Source of the DNA: Microstegium vimineum
Lineage: Eukaryota > Streptophyta > Magnoliopsida > Poales > Poaceae
Assembly: GCA_022036555.1 (NCBI GenBank)
Contig: CM039139.1
Location: forward strand, 15,032,319 to 15,096,318
DNA length: 64,000 nucleotides
Direction of reading: 5' to 3'
Both the position numbers and the translations under genes were made by a program. This document shows positions 12,772 through 25,782 of the stretch, piece by piece (positions within the stretch are counted from its first letter, which is position 1; each line of letters opens with the position of its first letter). The notes below the pieces were generated by a model. That model made no database searches, was not told the DNA's origin, and worked only from the letters and a program-made list of their open reading frames with translations.

Positions 12772-15700
12772 CTACCTCCTTACAGGAGGTGCACTGCCTC
12801 GCCCAACAGGACCACCACCACGACCAGAAGCAGCCTAAAAATTGTCAGGCAAAAGAGTTTAGGAACTATCAATTATCAAGTGATAAATCAATGAATCCGC
12901 AACTCACAATTATATTTTTTTATCACAATGTACATATACCTTTGATTCTATCGAACCACACAAAATCAAACTCTAAAAAAAATCACACAAAAGAGCTTCC
13001 AGATGTTGCATAGTTCACTTCACCAAGATATTTAAGGATTTCACTACCATCTCAGGTCCATATGCCCATCTCTACTGACAAGATGCACTATAGAGTTCAC
13101 AAAATGATTAAAAGAATGTGTCATGCAACCTTATTTCTTCATTCCAAGTTCGATAATAAGAGCATCTCCAAGAGTTTGCCAAAATTGACTTGGCAAATCT
13201 TGTGTTTTAGCAACTCCCAAAAACATATGGCAAGTAAAAAATAAGATAATCTCCAATGGTTTGGTAAATTGGACTTGGGAAAATCCAAACTTTTGGGCTT
13301 TTTCTTCATGAATTTCAGAATAACAAGAAAAAAAGTTCAGTTCAAATGCGAAGATTGAAGCTAGCAAGTAATACAGGCTATTTTATTGAGCATTACACAC
13401 CGCATATGCAGAACGCTACTACTACAAACTACTGGTATTCAGCTTCAGAGATCAAAATCATTACAATTGCAAACCTGAAACAGCACAATCTACCATCACC
13501 ATCTGATCAGAAAAAAACATTTCCATGTCCATCCCCATCAGCTACTAAGTAATAACGCTCGAAGCTACCAGGACCGAGGCCATCTCGCGCACCAGCGCCA
13601 CCAGCTCCAGCAGCAGCGCCGGGCACGCGCGCGGGTCCGTCTGGAACGCCAGGTGCACGTGGCCGGCCGGTGGCCGTAGAACGTGCCGGTGAGCCGCGTG
13701 TCCAGACCCACCTGCCGGTGCCGTCCGGCCACGGCGTTTGCCAGCGCGGACCACAGGCGGGACACAGGCCGTCCGGACCTTCCTCCTCCTCTGCCCCGCT
13801 GTTGACGCCGGTGGCGGAGGTGGAGGCTGTTGCGGCTGGTGCCGCGTCGGCGGCGGCGCCTTCAGCGGAGGGGACACGACGAAGCCATCGGAGTGGAAGG
13901 AGGGGCAGGCGGAGGAGAAGGCCATGGCGCAGAAACTGCAGACGGACCTGCCGCGCGCGGGAAGGAGTCGCAGAGTTTTGCACGCGCGCGGGAAGGAAGG
14001 CGGCGACGCACGGAGCGATGCAGAGTGGGATGCGCGCGCGTATCTTTACGCACGCGGAGGGGTTAGATGACAACCTCCTAAAGATGGCAACCTCATTTAG
14101 CAAACTATTGGAGAGCAAATTTTCTTATTTTGCTAAATTTTCTAAGATAGCAACCTCATTTGACAAACTATTGGAGATGCTCTAAGAAACTAAACTTGAC
14201 AATAGTGATGACTGATGACAGAGCGTTCAGGTTGAAACCTTTCGATTCCATTATAAACACAGTTTCAGTTATCAAAATAACATCCAGGCCTGCTGGAATC
14301 TTTCAACCATGTAAGAAGCTTAAAAGAAACCATCCTTACAAGTAAAAGAAAATCACTGGAAGAAGTGAGTGGCGCTCAGATGTGTCTTGAAAAGCAATTA
14401 ACCCAAAAGGGAAAAAATCAGCACCCAAGGCCAAGGCCCTTCCTACCGTTCCCTCCCTCCCAAAGAAAAGTAAAAAAAACATATGTTTTACGATGGGAGT
14501 ATACAACCATGAACTTTTTACCCTTCCAGCTAAAGACATGAAAAAACAGAACACTGAAGCTAGCCATGAAAGGTTCAATACCGAATGAAAGAATGATATT
14601 CAAATTTGTTCAGTTTAACAACATCACAATGATATCTAATGGGGCTCAATTTCCTTTGGTGCCGAAGCACATCCTAATTTCATACATTTGAACATGTCAC
14701 ATTTGTCCATTCCACCACATTACATTGGTTTTATTGTTTAAAAGGAAAGTGGAAAAAGAAACCCTACCAACAGTCTCATCTATCCTCACGGACTCATGGT
14801 ACCAGCTAAAGCGAAGGACATAGAACAAGTTCCTGTTATGTTCTGATGGTCAAAAGATGGGATTAACCTGAATGAAACTAAAATAAAGGCAGCATCCGTA
14901 CCAATTCATATTGCTCCCAAGTCTATCAATAATCCAGTATAAACTCTTAAGTATTAACAGAACATGTCAACACTTTCTTTTTAATTATTGATAACAAATG
15001 TTCGTTTTTCCTACTCAACTGACCCTAGACAGTTTGTTCAATTTCCCCCAGTGCCAATAGACTAATAGAGTAACACTAACCCACAAATTCCATGCATGTA
15101 AGCATCCGTCATAAAGAGAAGAATATCCCAATGAACTAAGGTTTACAAAACAGTCACTATCCTAATATAAAAAACATAGGAGTAAAAGTTAATTTGCTCT
15201 ACATACAGGCCACTATCTTAATATAAAAAACAGACCAGTAATCATACCCACTGACTGACTGATTTTAGGTGTCAAGACCAAGAGAACTGCAACTTACAAA
15301 ATCATGGCCTCCTAACTCATGTAGTTCAAAGCAAATACAATCAAACTATTGAATTCTATCATTTTTCTATATTAACATTAGATTAAAGAAACATTCATGG
15401 TTCTGGACTCATGTCTGCAGTGCTTACTTACTCCGATGTATCACAAAAAAAAAATGGTCTTACATAGAAGACAAAAAAATCCCCAGAGTGAAGAAAAACT
15501 ATGCTATATACATATTGCTTTTATTAAAACATGACAATAATTTTTTAGGAAAGCTCTCGATTTTTCCAAAAAGAAGTGGATTAGGGTACCATTGCATCCT
15601 ATTGGCAATGGCAAGCTTTGAATTTGGAATACTTCTTGATTAACAAGTGAAATGGATGAAGCGGATGATACTCAACAAGCATGACAGAAACAACATTTTT

Positions 15701-17475
15701 TGCCACAACCACAAAATGTAACAATAATAATACTGATATAAGGAAAAAAACACTGTCCAGTTGCTTATACCCCTAATGAACTAGGATTAACAATACCAAT
15801 AGTTCAATACACATAAAATTAGGTATTCTTTTCCTTTTTCCACAAAGGGGCAATGGCGGTCCCTTTGTCCAACATGGTACTGCGCCAAGATTTTTATCTT
15901 TTAGCCCATTTTCACTTTTTGCCAGCTTAACCATTTTAGGTTCTAATTACTTAGGAACTTACTACCAAAGGAAAGATGATCCAGTGGCAGTGACTATTTT
16001 TTTTGTTTACATACTATAGTCACAGGGGTGCAGGTGGGTGCCCTTAAAGGTCTCCATCAACCCTCTTCAATTCAGTTCGAGTACTAGTTTTCCAAAATAA
16101 ATGTGCCATACTTTGGAAAAAGTAGTACTAACAATTAAACTAAAGAGGATCGGTGGAGTCCCTTAGGGGCAGCAATTTGCAACCCTATATAGTCATTTTA
16201 GGTTTCCATTATTTACGAATTACGGCCTTATGGGCAAAAGATAAAATCAAACCATAGGAGATGGTCCAATGGAAGTGAATAACAATTATTGTTTGTATGT
16301 TATGTACTTATATCTGAGCCTTATATGCAGCCAAACCAAAGGCAACGGAAAAAACAATGATTGAGGTAGAGAGTGAGAAAAAAAGAACATAACTCATGGA
16401 GATATTCTAGCTATCATACTGATGGAGAGAAAAAAAAAACTCCCCAAGATTTTGTGATATCTATTAGATTAGTATATAAGAACATAACTGATGGAGATGT
16501 TCTAGCTATCCATGAGCAAGCTAGATTTGCAGCATTATTTATCTTTGACATGTTTGATAGTGTACCAAAAAATATCCCGCAAATTAAGAATTTTAACTGA
16601 TAAGCGAGATTATTCTATGAAGTCAACCAACAAAAGTGTTGTGGTGCCTTTGGGAAGAGTTAATGCACAGTTTAACTTAATTCTTTCACAAGGGCACATA
16701 CTCATTGCATTTTCTTTTGCGAATTACATAAACAGGTTAGTCGTACCATACTGAAAACTATGTAATGAAATAAAGATGCGCTGGTGAAACAATCATAGTG
16801 AAAAGGGTCATAACTCAAAACAACGGAAAGCAACATTACCCGAGCACGCATTGCAACAGCACGTCCACGGCCAACTCCAATAGCTGATCCTTTGCCCTAC
16901 ATTCGACAAAAACAAGCAAATTATGTACCATCTCACCATTAGTTTTTCTCACAGCAAGACACTAAGCGGAACAGGGAATCATCAGTCACAAACCCTAATC
17001 CTCGCTTCCAAGCGCTTGAACATGGGAGCGTTCTTGAGCATATCAGGTATAATCATAAATCTGTAACATAACAGCAGCAAAACCCACATACACGGCAAGC
17101 AAAATTAGGCCACCGCAACTGAACAACATTGCGTCGCAAAATTAATCTAGTTTTCCGATTACCTCACTCTGCTTCCTCTGATGAAGACGTGCTCCAGCTG
17201 CGACACCTTCCCATCCTGCAGATTAATCAACAGAAAGGAAGAAAAAATACTCAGGGGAGCAGAATCCAAGGGGTTCTAGCTCAGATCCGAAGGTAGCGCG
17301 GTCAGAGAGAGCATACCTTGGCGGTGAAGGTAATATTCTCGAGCTGGCAATTCCAGTTATCCTCGCACTCAACCATGGACCCCCGGTACACTTCGCCGGT
17401 CTTGAGCTCCACCGTCACCACGTGACCCGCTGCCTCATGGAGCAGTTTCACTGGGATCCCCAGGCTCCGGCTCAT
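12772..17475 (-). CDS. SmD3: Small nuclear ribonucleoprotein Sm-D3
   Basis: Core spliceosomal Sm protein, part of the heptameric ring on U1, U2, U4 and U5 snRNAs in the nucleus. Exons (minus strand): 17475-17317, 17215-17163, 17060-16994, 16896-16840, 12834-12772. All junctions are GT-AG and in phase, giving exactly 132 residues. The Sm1 motif lies in exon 1 (GHVVTVELKTGEVYRGSM, then ECEDNWNCQLENI) and Sm2 in exons 2-3 (VFIRGSRVRFMIIPDML). The C-terminal tail is the RG-rich arginine-methylation type (AASGRGGGPVGRG) and ends PPVRR. The gene looks intact. Intron 4 is about 4.0 kb and carries a TIR transposon (13160-14182). Divergent with the BAP31-like gene. Confidence 0.97.
13160..14182. mobile_element. 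Pack-type TIR element carrying a MIZ1 gene fragment
   Basis: A 1,023-bp element in SmD3 intron 4, with ends GAGCATCTCCAAGAGTTTG and, reading inward from the right, GAGCATCTCCAATAGTTTG. It is flanked by TAA duplications (13157-13159, 14183-14185). The ends match the style of the element at 11330-12124, so they are probably one family (PIF/Harbinger-like by target size; inference). The outer parts are AT-rich. The core, about 13560-14050, is strongly GC-rich and contains a decayed host gene fragment. No transposase is present. Confidence 0.75.
13545..13925 (-). pseudogene. Captured fragment of a MIZU-KUSSEI 1 (DUF617) gene
   Basis: The minus-strand reading contains GHVHLAFQTDPRACPALLLE followed by LVREMAS, the conserved block of the plant MIZ1/DUF617 family (root hydrotropism and related functions). 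The upstream block LTGTFYGH is present but in a different frame, so a frameshift separates them. A Pro-rich N-terminal-like stretch with an ATG at 13925 precedes them. The family's usual residues between LLLE and LVREM are shortened, and nothing follows in frame after SSVIT. The fragment sits wholly inside a TIR element, which explains its GC-rich composition in an AT-rich intron. It is non-functional as a MIZ1 protein; chimeric transcription is possible. Confidence 0.7.
14183..16839. other. Rest of SmD3 intron 4
   Basis: AT-rich intron sequence without a recognisable gene. Two short local duplications are visible: a block of about 24 bp at 15154 and 15207 (CACTATCCTAATATAAAAAA type), and a block of about 30 bp at 16386 and 16482 (GATATTCTAGCTATC type). 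Otherwise I see nothing to annotate. Confidence 0.5.
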
Positions 17476-18095
17476 CTTCTCCTACTTTCCGTCTCTGTCT
17501 CTCGCCGGCTCTCTTTGCGCCGCTAAAACCCCAGCTCGTGGAAACAGGAGGCGGCAGCGGCACGAGACGAGGCGAGGCGGACCAAGGGCGAAGGGAGAAG
17601 AAAGGAAAGGAAAGAGCAAGGCTTGGATCTTAACGGGCCGTTTGTTACGAGACCAGCCCAAATCTGAGAGGAGGGGAGCCCGGCCCAAGTCGCCGTGAAA
17701 ACGACCGCACCGAATCGCTTGCCGATGAAGCAAATCGCCGAGACGAAGGAAAGAAACCGATGCGATGCGACGCGTCTTCAGTCCAGCTGTCCGTGATCCG
17801 TCCGCCTAGAAGGCTCCCCAACATGTCGAGGGTTCACTGCGCAACGACAAAGATCATTCGTTTAGAAGTTATGAGTGCGACTATTTATTATGAATTTATT
17901 CTAAAATTTTTCTAGCGCTCGCATTAATTGGTAGACGATGTTGTATTGACAGCGAGTCACCGGGTACGGTTTGCTCCCCACCCCAGCCGTACGAACTCGC
18001 AGATCGGAGAGACCGAGGCGCCCGCGGCTTTGCTTTCCTTCCCTGCCCCGTTCACGAGACAAGTTTCTGGAGTGTTCGAGTCGAGCAGGGTTCCG
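17476..18095. promoter_or_regulatory. Divergent promoter region, SmD3 / BAP31-like
   Basis: The start codons of SmD3 (minus, 17475) and the BAP31-like gene (plus, 18096) are 620 bp apart in opposite directions, so both 5' UTRs and core promoters must share this interval. The outer thirds are GC-rich and the middle (about 17860-17920) is AT-rich. I see no clear TATA box for either gene, which would be usual for broadly expressed genes. Confidence 0.6.
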
Positions 18096-20435
18096 ATGGC
18101 GCTGCAGTGGATGATCCTGGCTTGCGTGGTGGCGGTGGAGGCGGCGGTGGCAGCGCTGGTCACGCTCCCGGTGCCCCGTGCCGTGCGGGGCCAGATCGTC
18201 GCGCTCACCTCCTTGTTCCTGCAGCCCCTCTCCAGCGTGATACCCTTCGCCGCCTTCCAGCTCCTCGGTGCGTGCGTCTCCGCCTGCCCGCCTTCAGCTT
18301 GCGACCCCGCTTCGGGCTCTGACTGTTTTTTTCTTCTTCTGATGTGGGTGCAGATATCTACTGGAAAAAGGAGCACAGGCTGATGTGCACCTCGGAGATT
18401 TGCACCGCTGAAGAGCGCGTTCGCTTCGAGAAATCTGTGAGTGATTGATTTCCTTCCATGTTTAGGTTTGTGTGGTGTTTCTAGGGTTCTGGCTTTCCTT
18501 CTTAGCTTTGTAAATCTGAAATATGTACCATGTGGTCATGTAGTTACTGTTTGCCCCATGAGAATCTAGTTGTTTAGTTGGTCTATATCGGTTATACTGC
18601 CTTTAGATAGAAAACGTGAAGTGGCCAGATCAAATAGTAGTAATACTTTGTGAAGTTTTAGTTGCTATCATCTTTAGGCCTTGTTTGGATCCAAAATTTT
18701 TAGGATGTAAAGTACTGCAGTGTTTCATTTGTATTTGGTAATTATTGTCCAATTTTGGAGTAACTAGGTTCGAAAAATTCGTCTTGGAAATTACGGACAA
18801 ATTGTGCAATTAGTTATATTTTTTATTTTACCTATATTTAATGTTCTATGCATGCGTCTAAAGATTCGATGTGACAGGGAATCTGGTAAAGTTTTGGAAT
18901 TTTGAAGGGAACTAAACACCCCCTTAGTTTGATTTTGATATACCAGTTTAGTAAGATGATTACTTTCAAAACTTTAAATGACTCTGGAAAGAAGCAGAGT
19001 TTTACTTTTGAACATAAGTTAGATTAGAGAACCAGAAATTAGGAATAAGACAAGATGCAGAAGCATAATATGGAATATGGGTAATCCTGGTTTTTGAGGC
19101 GATGTGGCATCCTACAGCACTGGAGGTATGCCTGGACACCTATGTGCCTTCTAGGGGACGCCTAGGCGAATGCCATAAGCTCATAACTAAAACTTTGTGG
19201 CATCCTCTGACACTTGAGGAATTGAGGTATGTCTCAATGCCTAAGCAACGACTCAAAAACCATGTGGATAACAGAGGAAACAAACATATTGAGTTGATCA
19301 TATAACCTATCAACTTTCATTCTATGGCCACTATTGAAGTGAAAAGTGATGGGCTCAAAGCATGGCAGTCTAACATCTCATAGATTAGAAGATGCTTTGT
19401 CTATCAGCTAAATTTTTAGAAGAGCTTAATATTTGGTCATTTGCTGCAGCCACCTTGTTAGATGGCATAAGTGACATGTTCATTTGCAGCTACACTGCAC
19501 CAACTCAACTGATGTCAGCGTTCTTTAAAAGGACGCCAATCTTCCTAAACATATTCCATATTTCTGTTCTGTAACGTTGGATATACCTGTGTTAAGAACT
19601 AATACACACATTTATACCTTCTATCCTGCATAAATATGCAGATTGCATGATAATTACAACCATTGAGGCATGCTTGAGAGGAAAAAATAATAGCAGATAT
19701 GCCCCTTAATTTGTATATGATAATTTGGAAAAGTAAGTTATATTCTATATCAGCACTTACAACCATTATCCATACATTTCACATAAGCTGTCTACAATGT
19801 TATTCAAAAAGGGCAGTCTATTATCAAGCTTCCATAAAGTAACCCACCTTTAAAACAAACAGCATGCATGGTGACAGTGGACGCTACTCGCACTGAGTTC
19901 TCTGCCATTGGAATCTTTTCTCAATTTGAAACATTTGTGGCTCTACCATTCATTTTCTTGTGCGCAGACTTGTGAAATTTTTCCAGACATAGCTTTCATT
20001 GTGATTATGTGCTTTGCATGTCTTCTAGTATCTTTGGTAGCGGGAATCACCCACACCCCTCAGAAGTTATGAACTTATTATGGCCAATAGCTTGTCCTTA
20101 TCAACCAATTTATATTGCTGTTTTTCAGCCTTTTATAGGAAGGGAGTTTTACTATTAGTTTCTTTAGTTCTCCTGTGTCTCAATGATAATTTTTTCTTGC
20201 ACAGATGTTTAAAGCTCAGAGGAATGTCATCCTTTGTGTTTCAGCATGCCTTCTTTATTGGTAAAGTTTCTCATCAGCAGAATCTGATTTGTTGACTTCC
20301 CATGAGTGTTCATATTGTCTTAATTTTAATTATTTATTATTCCTTTTCTCGTACAGGTGCATTTATCGTATAGTAAAATTTAACAAGGATATTAAGGCTC
20401 TGGAAGAGACCGAGAAGCGCCTCAAGGAAGAGTAG
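18096..20435 (+). CDS. BAP31-like ER membrane protein
   Basis: Small plant protein of the B-cell receptor-associated protein 31 family, ER membrane proteins linked to export of membrane cargo. Four exons: 18096-18267, 18354-18436, 20205-20260, 20357-20435, all GT-AG and in phase, coding for 129 residues. Visible features are three hydrophobic segments (about residues 3-25, 32-57 and 89-107), a cytosolic loop with DIYWKKEHRLMC and EERVRFEK, and a short charged C-terminus (KALEETEKRLKEE). It is much shorter than animal BAP31, as in other plant copies. An additional 3' UTR intron is possible (donor near 20454, acceptor near 22465), since sequence after 22466 looks exon-like. Intron 2 (18437-20204) contains a MITE. 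Confidence 0.9.
18677..18923. mobile_element. Tourist-like MITE in BAP31-like intron 2
   Basis: A 247-bp element beginning GGCCTTGTTTGGATCC and ending AACTAAACACCCCC, flanked by TTA on both sides (18674-18676, 18924-18926). The ends and the TTA target are typical of the Tourist (PIF/Harbinger) group in grasses. The right inverted repeat is partly degraded. Confidence 0.72.
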
Positions 20436-21977
20436 ATCTATTGTGTTTCAAGGTTAGTTGTTTTAGTGTGATTGAATGCATATTAGGTTTTCCCAGTTCT
20501 ACTCAGCAGTGAATTTGTAAGGATATCAGATATTCAGATGGTGATGGGTTCGATGTTGGCTTGACTGTGCTTTCATTAGTAAAGAAGCCCTTAAAATATT
20601 CAAAATTTGCCTCAGTGTCACTTCCCATGAACCTTTTGCTAGCATACCACTCTCTAAATTCGGTTTGCTATTTTAGCACTCCTTCGGTCCTTCCATTCTA
20701 CGCCATCTTCTGTGGAATTCTCACCGCTGTTTCCTTTCTCAAATGAACACATCCTCTCCTGCATTTGCCCTCTCTGCTGTCCAATCTCCAGGTGTGGAAA
20801 CCAAATAAATCTCTGGTGAAGTCAAGCCATGTTCTCCTGCAGATACAGCTGCATAGTGGGCAGCTTGGATGGAACCTCTATCAAGCTTTCAGTGATATGT
20901 TGAGCTTGGGCACACCAACAAAGTAACAAATCAGGCCCGAAAGGACCACCAACTTATGCTAAGCTCATGTAGTTGGAGTTGCTTCAATTCGTAGCAGTCG
21001 TGTGCAGCAAGGGGTTTGTGGTGCACGTACCACATCAATTCGAGGTGCAGGTAGACTAAGCTGCATGAATTCTAAGGGAACCAGCAAGCTGCTACACAGG
21101 GTGTGCCCAGGTGGGCGTTAGCGACGGAGGGGAGGAAGACCACCAAAGACTGATGGAATGCTAGGACGGAACAAAACGGAAATAGAAAATTGGGTTTAGG
21201 GCGTGGTATGTTAGAAAAACAGTTTGTGTAAGTTCTAATGAGGAAAGTTCCTCTTAAGACTCTGTTTGGATAGAGGAAAACCCCCTCTAATCCATACGTC
21301 TCGGGAGAGACTGTCCATTCCTGAATGAAAGAAATGAGCTTTTTTTGCCCCTTCACACCTGAACTGCAGATCCTAGAAGAAATCCACTCCAGTCCATATG
21401 GAATGGAAGGGATTGGATTGTCCTGATAACCCTTTTTCTTCCATTACACATGGAGTGGAGTGGAAAATAATTTTATTGGGTTGCATTGATGTGGTTTGCT
21501 GAAAAATAATTATAGGTCACCTGAAATTAGAAATTAGCTGATTGGCACCTAATTGTTGTACTACCTCTATGAAGGTAAGAATGCACACATATCTCATTTC
21601 AACTAGAAGTTTTATAAACCATGCATGTGGCTCTGATTGGTTTTGATATGTGTTTATGAATCTGCCTGCTTGTTCAATATGTGACCCACTGGGCATGGTC
21701 ATCCTCGCCTCTTATGTTTACTTGCTTGTTATTCCAGTAGCAGTATGAGTAGCAGATAATGCTTATGTGTTAAGTTTCAGTAAAGCATGAGCATGAGAAT
21801 GGGTACGGCATACATGATACATTTGCATTTGGGCAGAGTAACAGAATTCTTCAATTGTGATTACTCTTATTTTGGTGAGCTAGTTAATTTTCCTATGTGC
21901 CACTCTATCTAGGCAGTGGAGTTGAAAATTTGATCACCCATCTTGCCAACCTATAGTTAATGTGATGGTGATAAGTA

Positions 21978-22225
21978 CTCCCTCTGTTTCAATAAGTCAG
22001 CTTCTAGTTCTCTTAAGTGAGACTTTCAAGTTTAACCGAATTTATAGAAAATGGCACAAATACTTATATAACACCAAATTAGTATTCAATCCTGAAATAC
22101 ATTTTTCATAGCATAGCTATTTGGTATTATTATAGATGTCGGAACTCTTCTCCATAAAGTTAGTCAAACTTAAAATATATTTGGACTTGGAAACTCTAGA
22201 GGTTGATTCATTTTGGGACAGGGAG
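21978..22225. mobile_element. Stowaway MITE
   Basis: A 248-bp element with ends CTCCCTCTGTTTC and GGGACAGGGAG, flanked by TA on both sides (21976-21977, 22226-22227). It lies in the putative 3' UTR intron or downstream region of the BAP31-like gene. Confidence 0.8.
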
Positions 22226-22689
22226 TAGCTGCCAGGTTCCAAACTTCCAATGTGACATTTTTTTAGCACCAGTGGTTGCAAGTAAAAGGACTGTACGTTC
22301 CTGCTAAGGAGTTCATGCCTATGGAGTTAGTATAAGATCTACATTGGCCTTTAAAAAAAATCCTTTAGTTTTTCTATATGCGCTATTCATTCTGTTATCC
22401 AGTTTGTAATTGACTAACAAGGGGATATCAGGAGTTACATTTTTCTTGTTCTTTGCTTGATGCAGGTGGCTGTTCTGGTGCTCCTGGGCTTCAGAAGATA
22501 TTGTTAAAATATCATAGTTCGTAGGATTTCTGTTGTATAGTCTTCTTGCAGCGAAGAAGCGAATGTTATGCTGTTTCAGCAAACATCATCTGAAGAGTCT
22601 TATTTTCAATTGGTCTTTCTTTAAATTATGGTGACGGTTTGGTTACTGTGAGCATTTTTACAATCGGTCAGTTATCAAACAGTTTAAAC

Positions 22690-24424
22690 GTTTTCTGGAA
22701 TCTTTTTAAGACTTAAACCGCGTCGCGGTCTTAGAAGAAGATTGGGCCACGTCATCAAAAAATAAAATGTCCATACGATTATGATCTGATGGTTCAGGAA
22801 AGAGGTGGATAAAAAAATAAAATAAAATAAACATGGCATGCAGACCACACACGTAAACATACACGGAGCCCACAAAAGCTGATGAGAAAGCAATCCAACG
22901 CAGAGGGTATACTGATGCATATGTGGGGCACACGTATCACCAAAATAAAAATATGCTAATTGCAAGTCGTGTCCAACTTGAGCAATTCACTCAGCTAAAT
23001 TATTCCTTGTTCTTTGTATCTTCTATTATGAATGAATGGCAATAATCATTTGAGTTGTATTTTGTAAACTATTACAAATGGCAAGCAAATATAAAAAAAA
23101 TATAGATTTTCTAAGGGTGCAACAAAAAATATAATGGTAAATGCCCATAAGTTTTTTTTAAAAAATAACACGTTTAGTATTCCTTTGTAACAACACTGCT
23201 AACCATTCAAGTCATAGACAAGCTACGATCATTTCAGAGGAGAATATTTATTATCTTTCCTCTACATTTCAGAGGCTGATGAAAAATTAATGATGATAAA
23301 TACTTATAGAGACAAAGACATGTACACTATCCGCCTTCTTTAATAAATACTACACAGTGCATTACTCGCTTAATACAAATATACCATTTTCAAACCCTTA
23401 AAATTGTCATAAATTTAATTTTAACATATATTAAACATTTTACAAAACAACGATAAATAGAGGGAGGCTACTTTGGCGCGGCAGCGTTGCGCCCCTGTTC
23501 TAGTCTTGTTTGAATATCTGCAGGTCTTTTCTTGGTCTTGCATGCTGTATGTTTAGGACTTCCTCCGTTCTAATTTATAGGTTGTTTAGATTTTTCTATG
23601 AACACAGACTTTTATTATATATATCTAGCATACAGTATATCGGTACATTGCAAAAATTATGTACCTATAAAAAAACCAAAACGACCTATGATCTGGGATA
23701 GGGGTGCTATTTTACTTCGATCCGTTTTTTGTTTCTGCATCTTCGTGTCAACAGTTTTCAGTGGGTGAATTAGGATCTGGGCAAACCTAGGATCGAGTAA
23801 CGCACTCAAAGCATCATTTCTATGATAAAATGATAATATTCATGATACCAAATAAATATCGTTACATTATTTATTAATTATACATGATATATATTTATGT
23901 AATTCTATCTACAATTTTGGTCTAAATTAAGTGTTTGTCATCTGTTATTCAACGCTCATACTTTGTTTATGTGACTCATGGATGTTTTTAGGCCAGTCTT
24001 AGTGGTGGTTTTATGGTCTAGTTTCTAATACTCATATTTTAGAAAAAAAAATGCTGAGGAATTTCATTTCTATAAAACTCTTGACTCATAAAACTTTAAC
24101 CATCTCTTGTTTCAGCAATAGAGTGCTATGTCAACATACTTAATATCCATGAAACTCTTCTGAAACTTGTTAGAGCTAATGGATAGTTTCATTGGCTAAC
24201 CTCTCGAAAGACCTAATGGTCTCTAAGACTAAAAAGCGGATGGTAAATTGAGGCTTTAAAAAACAAACCTTATAAATCTAAACAAAACTACTTCATCCCT
24301 GCCAAGAACTAGCTCTAGAAAGCAACAAATCTCAGCTGTTGAAAAAGGCTGCTGAGAAAACCATCACTAGATATTTACCGCTGAAGATATTCTTGAACAC
24401 TCACATAAAATGATATTAAGTATA
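22690..24424. other. AT-rich intergenic sequence
   Basis: No gene recognised. There are homopolymer-rich stretches (for example AAAATAAAATAAAATAAA near 22815) and a partial MITE-like segment near 23560-23700 (TTCCTCCGTTCTAATTTATAG start) whose other end I could not define. Confidence 0.4.
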
Positions 24425-25436
24425 TGAAAGCCCAAGTTTGGTTTTGGTTAATTGATGAAACCTATGAACTAACCCTTGTGCTGAGTGTTTGATCTAGCTA
24501 GGGTAATCCACCTTGACACATGAAGCTAGAAGGATGACAATGGTACATTGATCAAGTGCTTCATGAACTAAGGGAAAGAAGAAAGAGAAAAACAAAAATG
24601 GACCCAAGGCAAAGGTATTTCATAGGGTCATTTTTGGTTTAGTGATCAAGATGCTATAGAGAGTGTGATCACATTTAGGATAGATAGTCGTACTATCAAG
24701 AAGGAAAAATTCGTGTCGATTGTGGTTATCATGTGCCACTAGGTTTGCATTGCATACATATAAAATGAACCTACGTGACATAAAACTTGAAACAGATCCA
24801 AGATAATTCTTTGCAAAGTCTAACACAGGAGAACAAGTGTTGGATCATAAGGTGTTAGCATATGGAAGCTTGGAGAAGAAGAAGCAATATGTTTGGACAA
24901 GGTAAAGTGATCCGGACGCAGGGTCCGGACGCTAGGGCAGCTCGGTCCGGACTAACGCAGACGCGTCCGGAGGCATACCCTAAGGCTCGGCTTCACTGGA
25001 CAGAAGATCCGGACGCTAAGTGTCGTCCAGACACAGGTCTCCGGACGCGCGTCCGGAGGCTCGGAGCTCTCTGTTCCTCTCTGCAACTTGATCCGGACGC
25101 AAGGTATTGTCCGGACAGTGGACACCGGACTATTGTTCAGAGCTCAGGAGCTCTCTGGACCCTCTTTGCTGAGGTCCGGACGCAGAAAAAGGAGAGTCCG
25201 GACGCTACTGTTCAATGCGTCCGGAGGCGACGTGTCAGCTCCAGAAGAAGGCGTCAACGGGTAGATTCAAATGGAGGAGGGTCCGGACGCAAGCGCGATG
25301 GTCCGGACTCCATATACAGACTGCGTCCGGACTGACGCAGACAGTGGCTATGAAGGGGCAAAACGGCTAGCTGCTTTGTGGAAGCTATTTATATGTTTTG
25401 GCTGGCCTCTTGGGACTTTTCTTGCACCTCCCATTC
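24425..25436. mobile_element. Copia-type LTR fragment with a TCCGGA array
   Basis: Starts TGAAAGCCC and is homologous to 9757-10640. Between about 24905 and 25340 the palindrome TCCGGA occurs 15 times by my count, mostly within GTCCGGACGC or GCGTCCGGAGG. The fragment stops abruptly at 25436, where a second LTR begins, so it appears to be the target of the copia insertion. Its other part is not in the window before the assembly gap. Confidence 0.6.
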
Positions 25437-25782
25437 TGAAAGTGCAATGAAGCCTTAAGTGGGTTTTGGTGACATGACAACACAATTAGAGAACTAATGA
25501 GACTTTACAAGTATGACAAGCAGGTTAAACTTAAGGAGGTTGATGAACAGGTTGGCGGACCCCTCCAATTACAAAAGTGCATGGCAACAAGCTCAAAGGG
25601 GTTTAAATTCTTTTATACTTTGAAATTGAGTTAGGTATGCTGTTCTATTAAGAGGGATTCAACACGCATGCCAACAAGTGAACCAAATGCAATATCTATC
25701 CAAATACATCACACCTCCACATACATAGTGGGCAAATCAGCCAGCTACTTGAAGATCTATACCTTGCTGTTCTGCCCAGGCC

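Noticed and set aside
13507..14118. 203-codon minus-strand frame in the TIR element as an intact gene
   Set aside because: The MIZ1-like blocks are split between frames and lack the rest of the domain. It is treated as a captured, broken fragment.
17928..18383. 151-codon plus-strand frame over BAP31-like exon 1
   Set aside because: It extends the real frame upstream of the conserved Met at 18096 and reads through intron 1. Splicing gives the family protein.
24862..25335. 157-codon open frame
   Set aside because: Arises from the TCCGGA motif array of an LTR fragment. Arg/Asp/Pro-rich repeats with no similarity.
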